Source: Blastococcus_B deserti
GTDB taxonomy: Bacteria > Actinomycetota > Actinomycetes > Mycobacteriales > Geodermatophilaceae
Length of the DNA stretch: 64,000 nucleotides
NCBI RefSeq assembly: GCF_042682525.1
Contig: NZ_JBHUHP010000030.1
Coordinates: forward strand, 248,001-312,000
Direction: 5' to 3'
The notes beneath the pieces are model-generated. The model ran no database searches and was not told where the DNA came from. It worked only from the letters and a program-made list of their open reading frames with translations. The translations under genes were made by a program, and so were the position numbers. Numbering within the stretch: position 1 is the stretch's first letter; each line of letters begins with the position of its first letter. Positions 17,055-25,239 of this stretch are shown piece after piece.

Positions 17055-17735
17055 GTGCCCCAGCTCTCCCTGGACGAGGCGGTGGACCTCACGCGCACCG
17101 GCGACGTGTGGGTCTTCCGCGGACCGTCGCTGGCCGACCGCGCGATCCGGGCGCTGACCAACGCCCCGGTGAACCACGTCGGCATGGCCGTCGTCCTGGA
17201 GGACCTGCCGCCGCTGCTCTGGCACGCCGAGCTCGGCAGGTCGCTGCCCGATGCCTGGAGCGGGCAGCACCAGCGCGGTGTCCAGCTGCACGACCTGCGG
17301 GACGCGGTTCTCACCTGGCGCCGTCGGTACGGGCAGCGGGCGTGGCTGCGGCAGCTGATCGGGCCCAGCGAGGACGGCGGGGTGACCCCGGCGATGGAGG
17401 ACGCCGTGCTGCGCACTGTCGCCCGCCTCGACGGGCGGCCTTTTCCGACCACCCGGGGCCTGGTCCGCGGCTGGGTGAACGGCCGGCTTCGGCGCCGGAC
17501 CTCGGCCGAGACGGTGTTCTGCGCGGAGCTGGTCGCCGCCACCTACACCGCGATGGGGCTGCTCCCGGACGACCGGCCGCTCAACGCCTACGACCCCGGC
17601 AGCTTCTGGTCGGGCGACGACCTCCAGCTGCTGCAGGGCACCCGTCTGGGCCCGGAGATTCCCGTCGAAGTGTCTCTACCCGGTGGGACTCTCCCTCCCG
17701 AAGATAGACATCAACACGGGGTTCCCCCGCGTTGA
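17055..17735 (+). CDS. Permuted papain-like (YiiX/NlpC-P60 superfamily) protein
   Basis: Protein of 226 residues with the layout of circularly permuted NlpC/P60 (YiiX, YaeF-like) enzymes. After GDVWVFRGPSLADRAIRALTNAP comes the conserved His41 in NHVGMAVVLED, and late in the sequence the conserved Cys156 in ETVFCAELVAATY followed by an aromatic-rich tail ending in YDPGSFWSGDD. In this order His precedes Cys, opposite to classical P60. Relatives are thought to be thiol hydrolases or acyltransferases. There is no signal peptide. GTG start at 17055. The last ~25 residues are low-complexity. Substrate unknown; likely a stand-alone gene. Confidence 0.6.
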   Translation: MPQLSLDEAVDLTRTGDVWVFRGPSLADRAIRALTNAPVNHVGMAVVLEDLPPLLWHAELGRSLPDAWSGQHQRGVQLHDLRDAVLTWRRRYGQRAWLRQLIGPSEDGGVTPAMEDAVLRTVARLDGRPFPTTRGLVRGWVNGRLRRRTSAETVFCAELVAATYTAMGLLPDDRPLNAYDPGSFWSGDDLQLLQGTRLGPEIPVEVSLPGGTLPPEDRHQHGVPPR

Positions 17736-17768
17736 ACCTGGCACGGAGGGCCGCACAGGAGGGCCGTC

Positions 17769-18083
17769 ATGGACGAGGACACCATTCGTCAGGAACCGTC
17801 GCCGAACCGGGCCGGACAGCACCGGCACTGGGGCCGGCCGGACCCTGTGGGAGACATCCTCGCGACCGCCTGGAGCCCCGCCGCCGCAGAGCCGCGCGAG
17901 ATCCGGGTGCGCCCGGAGGTCTATCACTGCATCCTCGCCGAGCTCGACCCTGCGGAGCGGGCGCTCCTCCAGGAGCGGGGCCTGCTCGGATCGCCCGCGA
18001 TCCCGCTCGTGGTCGACGCCGAGCTGCCTGCGTTCCCCGGATTCGAGATCGTGCGCGCCCGGCCACACACGGCCGCGGCCTGA
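17769..18083 (+). CDS. Hypothetical protein, 104 residues
   Basis: Not recognised. The ATG at 17769 is preceded by AGGAGGGCCGTC, a good ribosome site. The first 40 residues are polar and low-complexity; residues 43-100 look folded, with EIRVRPEVYHCILAELDPAERALLQERGLLG and then IPLVVDAELPAFPGFEIVRAR. Helix then strand-loop-strand with regular hydrophobic spacing and GC-rich third codon positions argue for a real cytoplasmic protein. No cofactor or catalytic motif is seen. It is followed at once by REP-like element E3. Confidence 0.55.
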   Translation: MDEDTIRQEPSPNRAGQHRHWGRPDPVGDILATAWSPAAAEPREIRVRPEVYHCILAELDPAERALLQERGLLGSPAIPLVVDAELPAFPGFEIVRARPHTAAA

Positions 18084-18094
18084 GGAAGAACCCC

Positions 18095-18160
18095 GGAAAG
18101 GACCCCGTCCCCCCACCCCCCCACCGCTTGCACGCTCGCGGGGAGCTCTTGGACGGGGCC
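18095..18160 (+). repeat. REP-like element copy E3
   Basis: Copy of the recurring element, 12 bp after the hypothetical gene stop. It carries both outer arms: AAAGGACCCCGTCC on the left and GGACGGGGCC on the right, which are inverted repeats, with GCTTGCACGCTCGCGGGGAG in the middle. Confidence 0.65.
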
Positions 18161-18207
18161 ACCCGCCCTCGCAGGATCGGGGCGGCGCCCCGGACGGGGC
18201 CGGCGGG

Positions 18208-18768
18208 TCAGGCGTTCCGGCGCACCCGGTAGGTGGTCTGCACCATGCCGCTCGGGAACGTCTGGGTCTGCACGCGCTCGAGCGGCACGTCTGCTGCCAG
18301 CTCCCCGAACGGGGTGTGCCCGGTGCCGATCAGGATCGGCACCCGCGAGAGCGTGAGGTCGCCGATGAGGCCGGCCCGAAGGAACTGGTGCACGGTCCGG
18401 CCGCCGTCGACGTACACCCGTCGGTATCCGGCCGCGCTCAGCGCCGCCACGGCCTCGTCGAAGGAGGCGTGGACGGTCATGCGCGGGTCGGCGCCGGGAA
18501 CCAGCGTCGTACTGAGCACGTGCACCGGCTTGCCCTGGTAGGGCCAGCTCCCGAACGGCGTGATGACGTCGTAGGTGCTGCGGCCCATGACGACGGCGTC
18601 GATGCCCGACACGAAGTCGGCGAAGCCGAAGTCGCCGCCCGCGCCGTCGTCCGGGGCGGTGTTGGCGTCCTGGCCGCCGGTGAGCCAGTCGAGGTCACCG
18701 TCGAGGCGGGCGATGAACCCGTCGACGCTCATGCCGAGGAATACCGATCCGGTGAAGGAAGCGTCCAT
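18208..18768 (-). CDS. Dihydrofolate reductase-fold protein (RibD C-terminal family)
   Basis: NADPH-dependent reductase-like protein of 186 residues of the RibD C-terminal / YwjB group common in actinobacteria. Visible are VFLGMSVDGFIARLDGDLDWL, the nucleotide loop VMGRSTYDVITPFGSWPYQGKPVHVLS, VYVDGGRTVHQFLRAGLIGDLTLSRVPILIGTGHTPF and a terminal VQTTYRV. These conform to the family; the physiological substrate is not known for most members. ATG at 18768 is chosen; a GTG nine bases upstream is possible, and neither has a strong ribosome site. It is followed downstream by E3 in the convergent orientation. Confidence 0.85.
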   Translation of the reverse strand: MDASFTGSVFLGMSVDGFIARLDGDLDWLTGGQDANTAPDDGAGGDFGFADFVSGIDAVVMGRSTYDVITPFGSWPYQGKPVHVLSTTLVPGADPRMTVHASFDEAVAALSAAGYRRVYVDGGRTVHQFLRAGLIGDLTLSRVPILIGTGHTPFGELAADVPLERVQTQTFPSGMVQTTYRVRRNA

Positions 18769-18799
18769 GACCGGCACACTGGCGCACCGGTACGACCAT

Positions 18800-21700
18800 T
18801 CAGACCCTCGCCGGCGCGGCGGTGAGGCGGACGACGGTGTCGCCGGGCCGCTCGACGTCGTCGTCGTGGGTCACGCAGACGACCACCCGGCCGGCCAGCG
18901 CCCCGCGCAGGTCGTCGACCAGCGCGGCGGCGGTCGGGGCGTCCAGGTGCGCGGTCGGCTCGTCGAGCAGCACGACGTCGCGGTCGGCCAGCAGTGCCCG
19001 GGCGGCGGCGAGCCGGCGACGCTCGCCGCCGGACAACGCCGTGCCCCCGGCGCCGACCGGGGTGTCCAGGCGGTCAGGGAGCGTCGTGAGCAGCGGGCCC
19101 AACCCGGCCGCGATCAGCGCCGCGCGCATCTGCGCCTCGCCACCCGCCCCGTCCAGTTCCCCGCGGGGCGCGGCCAGCGCGAGATTGGCGCGGATCGTCG
19201 AGGCGAAGACGTGCGCCTCCTGCGGCAGCCAGGCGATCCGCGCCCGCAGGTCGTCGCCGGCGAGCCCGGCGGTGTCCACGCCGTCGACCGCGTACGTGCC
19301 CGTCCGGGGTCGGAGGGCGGCCATGAGCACGGCGAGGAACGTCGACTTGCCCGAGCCGGACGGGCCGCGGACCACCAGCCAGCCGTCGTCCGCCCGTGCC
19401 CGCGCGTCCAGGCCGCGCAGGACGTCGGGGCCGCCCGGCCACCCGGCCGCGAGCGCGTCCACCCGGAGCTCGTGCGCGGGAGCCGGCACGGGCAGGGGAT
19501 CGGCCGGGTCGGCCGGCACCGGCGCGGTGAGGACGGCGTCGATGCGGGCCTGCGCGTCGGCGAGCGCGCCGCGGCGTTGCAGGGCGGGAACCAGCCCGGC
19601 GAGCGGTTCGGCCAGCGCGAGCGGCGCGAGGGCGAGAACGGCCAGCGCCGGCCCGTCCAGACCGCTCCGGGCGCCCGCCGCTGTCGCCAGGACGGCCGCC
19701 AGCCCGGTGCCCAGGACGACCAGGCCGGTGCCGATCGCGGCCGCGAGCGTGCCCGTGCGGGCGGCGGCGGCCTGCCGGTCGGCCGGCCCGTGGAGGTCGG
19801 TGGCCGCCCGGCCGGCGAGCCCGTGCGCCCGCAGGTCGGGCAGGCCCTCCAGCACCGTCGTCGTCTCGCGCAGCGCGGCCACCCGGAGCTGGGTCTCCGC
19901 CCGTGCTGCCCCGGCGTCCACCCGGCGGTGCACCAGCAGGACCAGGCCGACCGCGATGCCGAGCACCAGCGCGACGGCTCCGGCGGCGGCGGGGTCGACC
20001 AGCGCGAGGGCGGCGAGCGTGCCCGTGGTGACCAGTCCGGCCACGAGCATCGGCGGGCGCACGCGGACGGTGAGGTCCTGGACGACGCCGACGTCCCCGA
20101 CCACGCGGGCCAGCGCCGTTCCCGGTGTCCGCTCGGCCGCGATGCCCTGCGCCGCGAGCGCCGACCAGATCCGGACGCGGGTGGCGGCGGCCTGCCGAAG
20201 GGCGGCGTCGTGCACGGTCAGCCGCTCGAGCCAGCGCAGGAGCGCCCGGCCGAGCCCGAAGAAGCGCACGCCGACGATCGCCACCAACAACGTCAGGATC
20301 GGGGGCATCTCCGCGGCCCGGACGATCAGCCAGCCCGAGACCGCGGTGAGCGCGATCCCCGCGCCCGACGACAGCGTGCCCGCCACCACCGCCCGCCGCA
20401 GTGCCGGCCGGACCGGCGCGGCCTCCTCGGGGGCGCTCTCCTGGGGGGCGCCTTCCTCGACCGGCTCCTCCAGCTTCCGGTACAGAAAGCCGGACGGGGC
20501 CGGGCAGCTTTCCGTACCGGAAGCGGGGGTGGGGAGGTCGACGGTCCGGTCGGCGAGGACGCGCAGCAGCGGGTCGTGGGTCACCAGCAGCGTGGTGACC
20601 GTGCCGCGCAGCCCGAGCAGCACCTCGGCGACCAGGGCGCGGGCCTCGTCGTCGAGGTGGGCGGTCGGCTCGTCGAGCAACAGCAGGCGGGCGCCGCGGC
20701 GCACCCCCACCAGCGCCCGGGCCAGCGCCACCCGCTGCAGCTCACCGGGCGACAGGGACGCCGGCGCCTGGCCGGCCAGCCCGGCCGCGCCGACGCGGGC
20801 CAGCGACTCGACCACGTACGCCTCGCCGACGAGCTTGTCGATCCCGGCCTCGGACCCGGCGTGCCGGCGCAGCTCGTCGGCGACCGTGGCACCGGTGGTG
20901 CGCGCGAACTGCGGCACGTACGCGACGGCGGCGGGCAGGCCGGTGACGGTCCCGGTGACGACGGCGTCCGCGGGGACCACGCCGGCAAGGACGGCGAGCA
21001 GCGTCGACTTGCCCGATCCGCTCGGTCCCCGCAGCGCCACCAGTTCGCCGGGGCGGAGGGCGAGGTCGAGGGGCGGCAGGGACGGCACCGCCCGCCCCGG
21101 GTGACGCACGGCCAGACCGGCGAGGGCGACGTCGGCTCCGCGCGGGTCGTCGTCCACGGCCGGGGTCGCCCGGGTGGGCACGGGGGCGCCGAGCACCGCC
21201 CGGGCCTGCGCCGCGGCCAGCGCGGCGTCCTCGGAGGCGTGGTGGGCCGCTCCCAGGGCGCGCAGCGGTGCGAACGCCTCGGGCGCGAGCAGCAGAGCGG
21301 TCAGCCCGACGGCCAGGGCCATGTCCCCGTGCACCAGCCGCAGTCCCACCGTCACCGCGACGAGCGCGACCGACAGCGTGGCGATGAGCTCCAGGACCAG
21401 GGCCGACAGGAAGGCGATCCGCAGGGTGGCCAGGGTGCGCCTGCGGTGCGCCGTCCCGAGCCGGGCCAGCGCCGCGGCCTGGTCGGCGGCACGCCCGAGG
21501 CCGACCAGCACCGGCAGGCCGCGCACCAGCTCGGCGACGTGCGCGGCGATCCGGTCCAGCGCGCGGGCGGACTCCGCCGTCGCGTCCTGCGTGTACCGGC
21601 CGACGAGCACCATGAACACCGGCACCAGCGGCAGGGTCACCCCGACCAGGACCGCGGAGAGAAGGTCGGTCCAGGCGAGCGCGAGCAGCAGCGCCGGGGG

Positions 21701-22159
21701 GACGACGAGGGTCTTTGCCAGCGCCGGGAGGTAGGTGGTGAGCGCGGGGCCGAGGTCGTGCAGCCGGGTCGTCGCGAGCACCGCGGCCGGGCCCGGGCCA
21801 CCCGCGGCGTCGACCGCGGCGGGGGACACCGCGAGCCGGTCGAGCAGGTCGCGGCGCAGCCGGTCCTCGGCTCGGCGCGCGGCGCGGGCGGCGAGCACCT
21901 CGCCGGCCGAGCCGGCGACCGCCCGCAGCGAGACGCCGGCCGCGGCGAGGGCCAGGGGCGTTCCCGGGATCCCGTCGGCGACGCCCACGGCGCGGGCGAC
22001 GGCGTGCGCCAGCCCGGCGGCCAGCAGCACCAGGCCGGCCGTCTGCGCGAGCGCGGCCAGCGCCGCCCGGACCAGCGCGCCGGTCAGTCCCGGCACGCCG
22101 GCGAGCGCGCCCAGCGGCCCGCGACCCCGGGACGCCATCGGAGCCACCTCTGCCGTCAT
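18800..22159 (-). CDS. cydDC: Fused CydDC thiol-reductant ABC exporter
   Basis: Single 1119-residue polypeptide joining CydD (about 1-530) and CydC (about 570-1119), which exports cysteine/glutathione-type thiols needed to assemble cytochrome bd. Each half has a six-segment membrane domain and an ABC ATPase: Walker A GPSGSGKSTLL, signature LSPGELQRVALARAL and Walker B LLLLDEPTAHLD in the first; GPSGSGKSTFL, LSGGERRRLAAARAL and VVLLDEPTAHLD in the second. The CydC half shows SGWLIVRAAEMPP and LRWLERLTVHDAALR. Fusion is known in actinobacteria. The linker holds an 18-bp inverted-repeat insertion. The ATG overlaps the cydB stop (ATGA). Confidence 0.93.
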   Translation of the reverse strand: MTAEVAPMASRGRGPLGALAGVPGLTGALVRAALAALAQTAGLVLLAAGLAHAVARAVGVADGIPGTPLALAAAGVSLRAVAGSAGEVLAARAARRAEDRLRRDLLDRLAVSPAAVDAAGGPGPAAVLATTRLHDLGPALTTYLPALAKTLVVPPALLLALAWTDLLSAVLVGVTLPLVPVFMVLVGRYTQDATAESARALDRIAAHVAELVRGLPVLVGLGRAADQAAALARLGTAHRRRTLATLRIAFLSALVLELIATLSVALVAVTVGLRLVHGDMALAVGLTALLLAPEAFAPLRALGAAHHASEDAALAAAQARAVLGAPVPTRATPAVDDDPRGADVALAGLAVRHPGRAVPSLPPLDLALRPGELVALRGPSGSGKSTLLAVLAGVVPADAVVTGTVTGLPAAVAYVPQFARTTGATVADELRRHAGSEAGIDKLVGEAYVVESLARVGAAGLAGQAPASLSPGELQRVALARALVGVRRGARLLLLDEPTAHLDDEARALVAEVLLGLRGTVTTLLVTHDPLLRVLADRTVDLPTPASGTESCPAPSGFLYRKLEEPVEEGAPQESAPEEAAPVRPALRRAVVAGTLSSGAGIALTAVSGWLIVRAAEMPPILTLLVAIVGVRFFGLGRALLRWLERLTVHDAALRQAAATRVRIWSALAAQGIAAERTPGTALARVVGDVGVVQDLTVRVRPPMLVAGLVTTGTLAALALVDPAAAGAVALVLGIAVGLVLLVHRRVDAGAARAETQLRVAALRETTTVLEGLPDLRAHGLAGRAATDLHGPADRQAAAARTGTLAAAIGTGLVVLGTGLAAVLATAAGARSGLDGPALAVLALAPLALAEPLAGLVPALQRRGALADAQARIDAVLTAPVPADPADPLPVPAPAHELRVDALAAGWPGGPDVLRGLDARARADDGWLVVRGPSGSGKSTFLAVLMAALRPRTGTYAVDGVDTAGLAGDDLRARIAWLPQEAHVFASTIRANLALAAPRGELDGAGGEAQMRAALIAAGLGPLLTTLPDRLDTPVGAGGTALSGGERRRLAAARALLADRDVVLLDEPTAHLDAPTAAALVDDLRGALAGRVVVCVTHDDDVERPGDTVVRLTAAPARV
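20473..20524. repeat. Hairpin element inside the CydDC interdomain linker
   Basis: Inverted repeat with 18-bp arms, 17 of 18 matching: GCTTCCGGTACAGAAAGC at 20473-20490 and GCTTTCCGTACCGGAAGC at 20507-20524, around a 16-nt loop. It is in frame and encodes the linker residues ESCPAPSGFLYRKLEEP between the two ABC transporter halves. Confidence 0.75.
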
Positions 22160-23160
22160 GCGGCGACCTCGTGCACCGGCTCGGCGGTCAGCCGCTTCCG
22201 GAACACCCAGTAGGTCCAGGCCTGGTAGGCGAGGACCACCGGCAGCCCGACGGCGGCGGCCCAGGTCATCACCGTGAGGGTGTAGTCGCTGACCGAGGCG
22301 TCGGCGATCGTCACGTCGAACGCGGCGTCGATCGTCGACGGGACGACGACGGGGTACGCGGCGCCGAAGATCGTGGCCGCGGCGGCGCCGAGCATGGCCC
22401 CCCAGGCGGCGAAGGCCTGACCCTCCCGCCCGACGGAGATGCGCGCCCAGGCCACCGCGACGGCGAGCGCGGCGACCAGCCACAGCACCGCGGTGACCGG
22501 CGTCCCGTGGCGCAGGTGCACCAGGCCGGCCCAGGCCAGCAGCGGGAGCGCGGCGACCGGGGCCCACCGGCGGGCGACGGCCCGGGCGGCGGCGCGGAGC
22601 GGGCCGTCGGTCTTCAGGGCCAGGAACATCGCGCCGTGCACCAGTGAGAACGCCAGCACGGCGACCGCCCCGAGCAGCGCCGGCCAGCCCAGCCCGGAGA
22701 AGGCGCCGCCCACCCTGCTGCCGTCGGCGGCGATCGGCAGGCCGAGCGTCGTGGCGCCCAGGGCGGCGCCGATGCCCAGCGCCGCGATGAGCGAGCCCGT
22801 GGTGATGACCCAGCTCCAGCTCGAGTCCCACGCGGGCGTGTGGTGGGAGTGCCGCCACTCGAACGCCACCGCCCGGACGATGAGCCCGGACAGCACCAGC
22901 ACGAACGGCAGGTAGAGCGCCGGCAGCCAGGTGGCGTACCAGCCGGGGAAGGCGGCGAACACCGCGCCGACGGCGGTGATCAGCCACACCTCGTTGCCGT
23001 CCCACAGCGGGCCGATGGTGCGCAGCATCAGGTGGCGGTCGGGGGTCCGGCGGCCGAGCAGCGGCAGCAGGGCCGCCACGCCGAAGTCGAAGCCCTCGAG
23101 CAGCAGGAACCCGGTCCACAACAGCGCGACCGCGGCGAACCAGAGGGTCTGCAGGTCCAT
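22156..23160 (-). CDS. cydB: Cytochrome bd ubiquinol/menaquinol oxidase subunit II
   Basis: Membrane subunit of cytochrome bd, 334 residues with eight to nine hydrophobic segments. Family signatures: MDLQTLWFAAVALLWTGFLLLEGFDFGVAAL at the N-terminus, RTIGPLWDGNEVWLI, the FPGWYATWLPALYLPFVLVL stretch, FEWRHSHHTP, and the closing YQAWTYWVFRKRL. With CydA it forms the low-proton-yield, high-oxygen-affinity terminal oxidase. It lies 13 bp downstream of cydA and overlaps cydDC by four bases, so cydA-cydB-cydDC is one operon. Confidence 0.97.
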   Translation of the reverse strand: MDLQTLWFAAVALLWTGFLLLEGFDFGVAALLPLLGRRTPDRHLMLRTIGPLWDGNEVWLITAVGAVFAAFPGWYATWLPALYLPFVLVLSGLIVRAVAFEWRHSHHTPAWDSSWSWVITTGSLIAALGIGAALGATTLGLPIAADGSRVGGAFSGLGWPALLGAVAVLAFSLVHGAMFLALKTDGPLRAAARAVARRWAPVAALPLLAWAGLVHLRHGTPVTAVLWLVAALAVAVAWARISVGREGQAFAAWGAMLGAAAATIFGAAYPVVVPSTIDAAFDVTIADASVSDYTLTVMTWAAAVGLPVVLAYQAWTYWVFRKRLTAEPVHEVAA

Positions 23161-23173
23161 GGCGTGCTCCAGC

Positions 23174-24736
23174 TCAGTAGGCGAAGGAGAGGACGTCGTC
23201 GCGGTCGCGGCCGCCGGGCAGGTCGTCGTCCGGGGTGCCGTCGGGGGTGGGCCCCGGTACGGGCGCGCCGTCCCCGGTGGTGACGCCCCGGCGGACGAAG
23301 CGGGTGAGCAGCCACAGCTCGACGACCGCGAGCGCGCCGTAGACCAGGGTGAGGGCGATCAGGGACGCCCAGACCTCGGCCGCGGAGATGCCGGGGGAGA
23401 CCGCCTGGGCGGTGAAGAAGTACACCTGGTCCTCGACCGGGACGTCGGGGTTCGGGTGGACGACGAAGGGCTGGCGGCCCATCTCGGTGAAGATCCAGCC
23501 GGTGGCGTTCGCCATGAACGGTGCCGCGACGGCCAGCAGCGAGCCGTACACGCCGATCCGCCAGGTGGGCACCCGCCCCCTGCGCGTGGCCCACAGCGCG
23601 TAGACCGCCACGGCCGCCGACACCGCCCCCATGCCGATCATCAGCCGGAAGCTCCAGTAGGTGACCGCCAGCACGGGGGTGTAGTCGATGGGCTCGCCGG
23701 CCTTGTCGCCGAACGACGGGTCGTCGGGATAGGTGGCGCCGTAGACCGCCGCGTACTCCTCCTGCAGCTCGTTCACGCCCGGCACGGCGGTCGAGAAGTC
23801 GCCGTGCGCCAGGTAGGAGAGCAGGTAGGGGACGGTGATCGAGTGGACGTCGTCGCACTCGTTCGAGCCGAGCTTGCCCCAGGCGAGGATCGAGAAGGAC
23901 GCCGGCGCCTCGGTCTCGCACAGCGCCTCGGCGGAGCTCATCTTCAGCGGCTGCTGCTGGTACATGAGCTTGCCCTGCCAGTCGCCGGTGAGGGCCACGA
24001 GGACGAACGCCGCGAGGGAGACCCACCCGCCGACGCGCACGGAGCGGCGCCAGACGGCGTGGTCGACGTCGGTGACCGGCTGCCCCGCGAGCTTCCGGCG
24101 CCGCAGGTGCCACAGACCGACGCCGACCAGCAGGGCACCGGCGACCATGAGGGCGGCGACGATCGCGTGGCTGAACGCGGCCAGCGCGGTGTTGTTGGTG
24201 AGGACGGCGAGGAAGTCGACCTGCAGCGGCCGGCCGGTCTCGTCGTCGGTGACGACGCCGACCGGGTGCTGCATCCACGAGTTCGCGGCGATGATGAAGT
24301 ACGCGCTGACGACCGAGCCGACGACCGCGGCCCAGAGCGTGGCGAGGTGGACCTTCTTCGGGATGCGGCCCCAGCCGAAGATCCAGAGGCCGAGGAACGT
24401 CGACTCGAGGAAGAAGGCGAGCAGCGCCTCGAGGGCCAGCAGGGAGCCGAAGACGTCGCCGACGAAACGGGAGTACTCGCTCCAGGCGAGGCCGAACTGG
24501 AACTCCTGCACCAGGCCCGTCGCCACGCCGAGGACGAAGTTGATCAGGTAGACCCGGCCCCAGAAGCGGGTCATGCGCAGCCACTCGGGCTTGTCGGTGC
24601 GCACCCACATCGTGTGCATGACCGCGACCAGGATCCCCAGGCCGATGGTCAGCGGGACCATCAGGAAGTGGTAGACGGTCGTGATCCCGAACTGCCAGCG
24701 CGCGATGTCCAGCGTGTCAACGTCCAGGACGTCCAC
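23174..24736 (-). CDS. cydA: Cytochrome bd oxidase subunit I
   Basis: Haem-carrying subunit of cytochrome bd, 520 residues. The N-terminus DIARWQFGITTVYHFLMVPLTIGLG carries the haem b595 ligand His in VYHFL. GVATGLVQEFQFGLAWSEYSRFVGDVFGSLLALE and FFLESTFLGLWIFGWGR are conserved. FSHAIVAALMVAGALLVG supplies the b558 ligand His. The quinol-binding Q loop is the short type (about 250-320), as usual in Gram-positive and actinobacterial enzymes. GTG start at 24736. It faces the BlaI gene across two palindromic operators at 24785-24824, so it may be controlled by BlaI, an unusual circuit for a respiratory oxidase. Confidence 0.97.
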   Translation of the reverse strand: MDVLDVDTLDIARWQFGITTVYHFLMVPLTIGLGILVAVMHTMWVRTDKPEWLRMTRFWGRVYLINFVLGVATGLVQEFQFGLAWSEYSRFVGDVFGSLLALEALLAFFLESTFLGLWIFGWGRIPKKVHLATLWAAVVGSVVSAYFIIAANSWMQHPVGVVTDDETGRPLQVDFLAVLTNNTALAAFSHAIVAALMVAGALLVGVGLWHLRRRKLAGQPVTDVDHAVWRRSVRVGGWVSLAAFVLVALTGDWQGKLMYQQQPLKMSSAEALCETEAPASFSILAWGKLGSNECDDVHSITVPYLLSYLAHGDFSTAVPGVNELQEEYAAVYGATYPDDPSFGDKAGEPIDYTPVLAVTYWSFRLMIGMGAVSAAVAVYALWATRRGRVPTWRIGVYGSLLAVAAPFMANATGWIFTEMGRQPFVVHPNPDVPVEDQVYFFTAQAVSPGISAAEVWASLIALTLVYGALAVVELWLLTRFVRRGVTTGDGAPVPGPTPDGTPDDDLPGGRDRDDVLSFAY

Positions 24737-24784
24737 GGCACCTGTCCCCTCGTCGCCCGAGCCGACGTACTATCGACACGTTCT

Positions 24785-24824
24785 TTCTACGCCGAGTAGA
24801 AGAGTTTTTCTACCGCTTGTAGAA
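24785..24824. promoter_or_regulatory. Twin BlaI-type operators between cydA and blaI
   Basis: Two identical interrupted palindromes TTCTAC-N5-GTAGAA, at 24785-24801 and 24808-24824, 23 bp from start to start, i.e. about two helical turns. They lie 49-88 bp upstream of cydA and 34-73 bp upstream of the BlaI-family gene. Inverted TAC/GTA half-sites are typical of BlaI/MecI repressors. Confidence 0.8.
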
Positions 24825-24857
24825 GAGTGTCGTGTGAGACGGACGACAGGAGGGTCG

Positions 24858-25217
24858 ATGGCCTCGCTGGGAGAGCTGGAGCGCGCCGTCATGGAGCGGT
24901 TGTGGGCCGCGGGCGGTCCGGTACCGGCGACCGCGCTGCGCGACGGCCTGGCCGAGCGGGGCATCGCGCTGACCACCGTGCACACCGTGCTCACCCGGCT
25001 GGAGCAGAAGGGTTTCGTCGTCCACGACGACGCGCGTCCCCGCCGGTTCTCCGCCCGCGCCAGCCGCGCCGACCACGCCGCCGAGCTGATGCACGAGGTC
25101 CTCGGGCAGGCGGGCGACCGGCAGGCCGTGCTGGCGCGGTTCGTCGGCAGCGTGAACGCCGACGAGGCGCGCCTGCTGCGGGAGCTGCTGGCCGGCGCCG
25201 ACGACGCCGCCCGCTGA
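24858..25217 (+). CDS. blaI: BlaI/MecI/CopY-family winged-helix repressor
   Basis: Small 119-residue repressor. The N-terminal winged helix reads MASLGELERAVMERLWAAGGPVPATALRDGLAERGIALTTVHTVLTRLEQKGFVVHDDARPRRFSAR, typical of the family. The C-terminal helices (about 75-119) dimerise, and are also where a partner protease cleaves in classical BlaI. ATG at 24858 with AGGAGGG upstream. It is followed after 22 bp by an M56 metalloprotease gene, its usual partner. The M56 protein here lacks a visible beta-lactam sensor domain, so the signal is unknown. The facing operators make autoregulation and control of cydAB-cydDC likely. Confidence 0.9.
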   Translation: MASLGELERAVMERLWAAGGPVPATALRDGLAERGIALTTVHTVLTRLEQKGFVVHDDARPRRFSARASRADHAAELMHEVLGQAGDRQAVLARFVGSVNADEARLLRELLAGADDAAR

Positions 25218-25239
25218 TCCCGAAGCGCACCCGACACCC

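Noticed and set aside
18800..23119. A 1439-residue minus-strand protein including upstream cydB sequence
   Set aside because: The upstream part is a wrong-frame shadow of cydB; the real start is the ATG at 22159 in the ATGA overlap.
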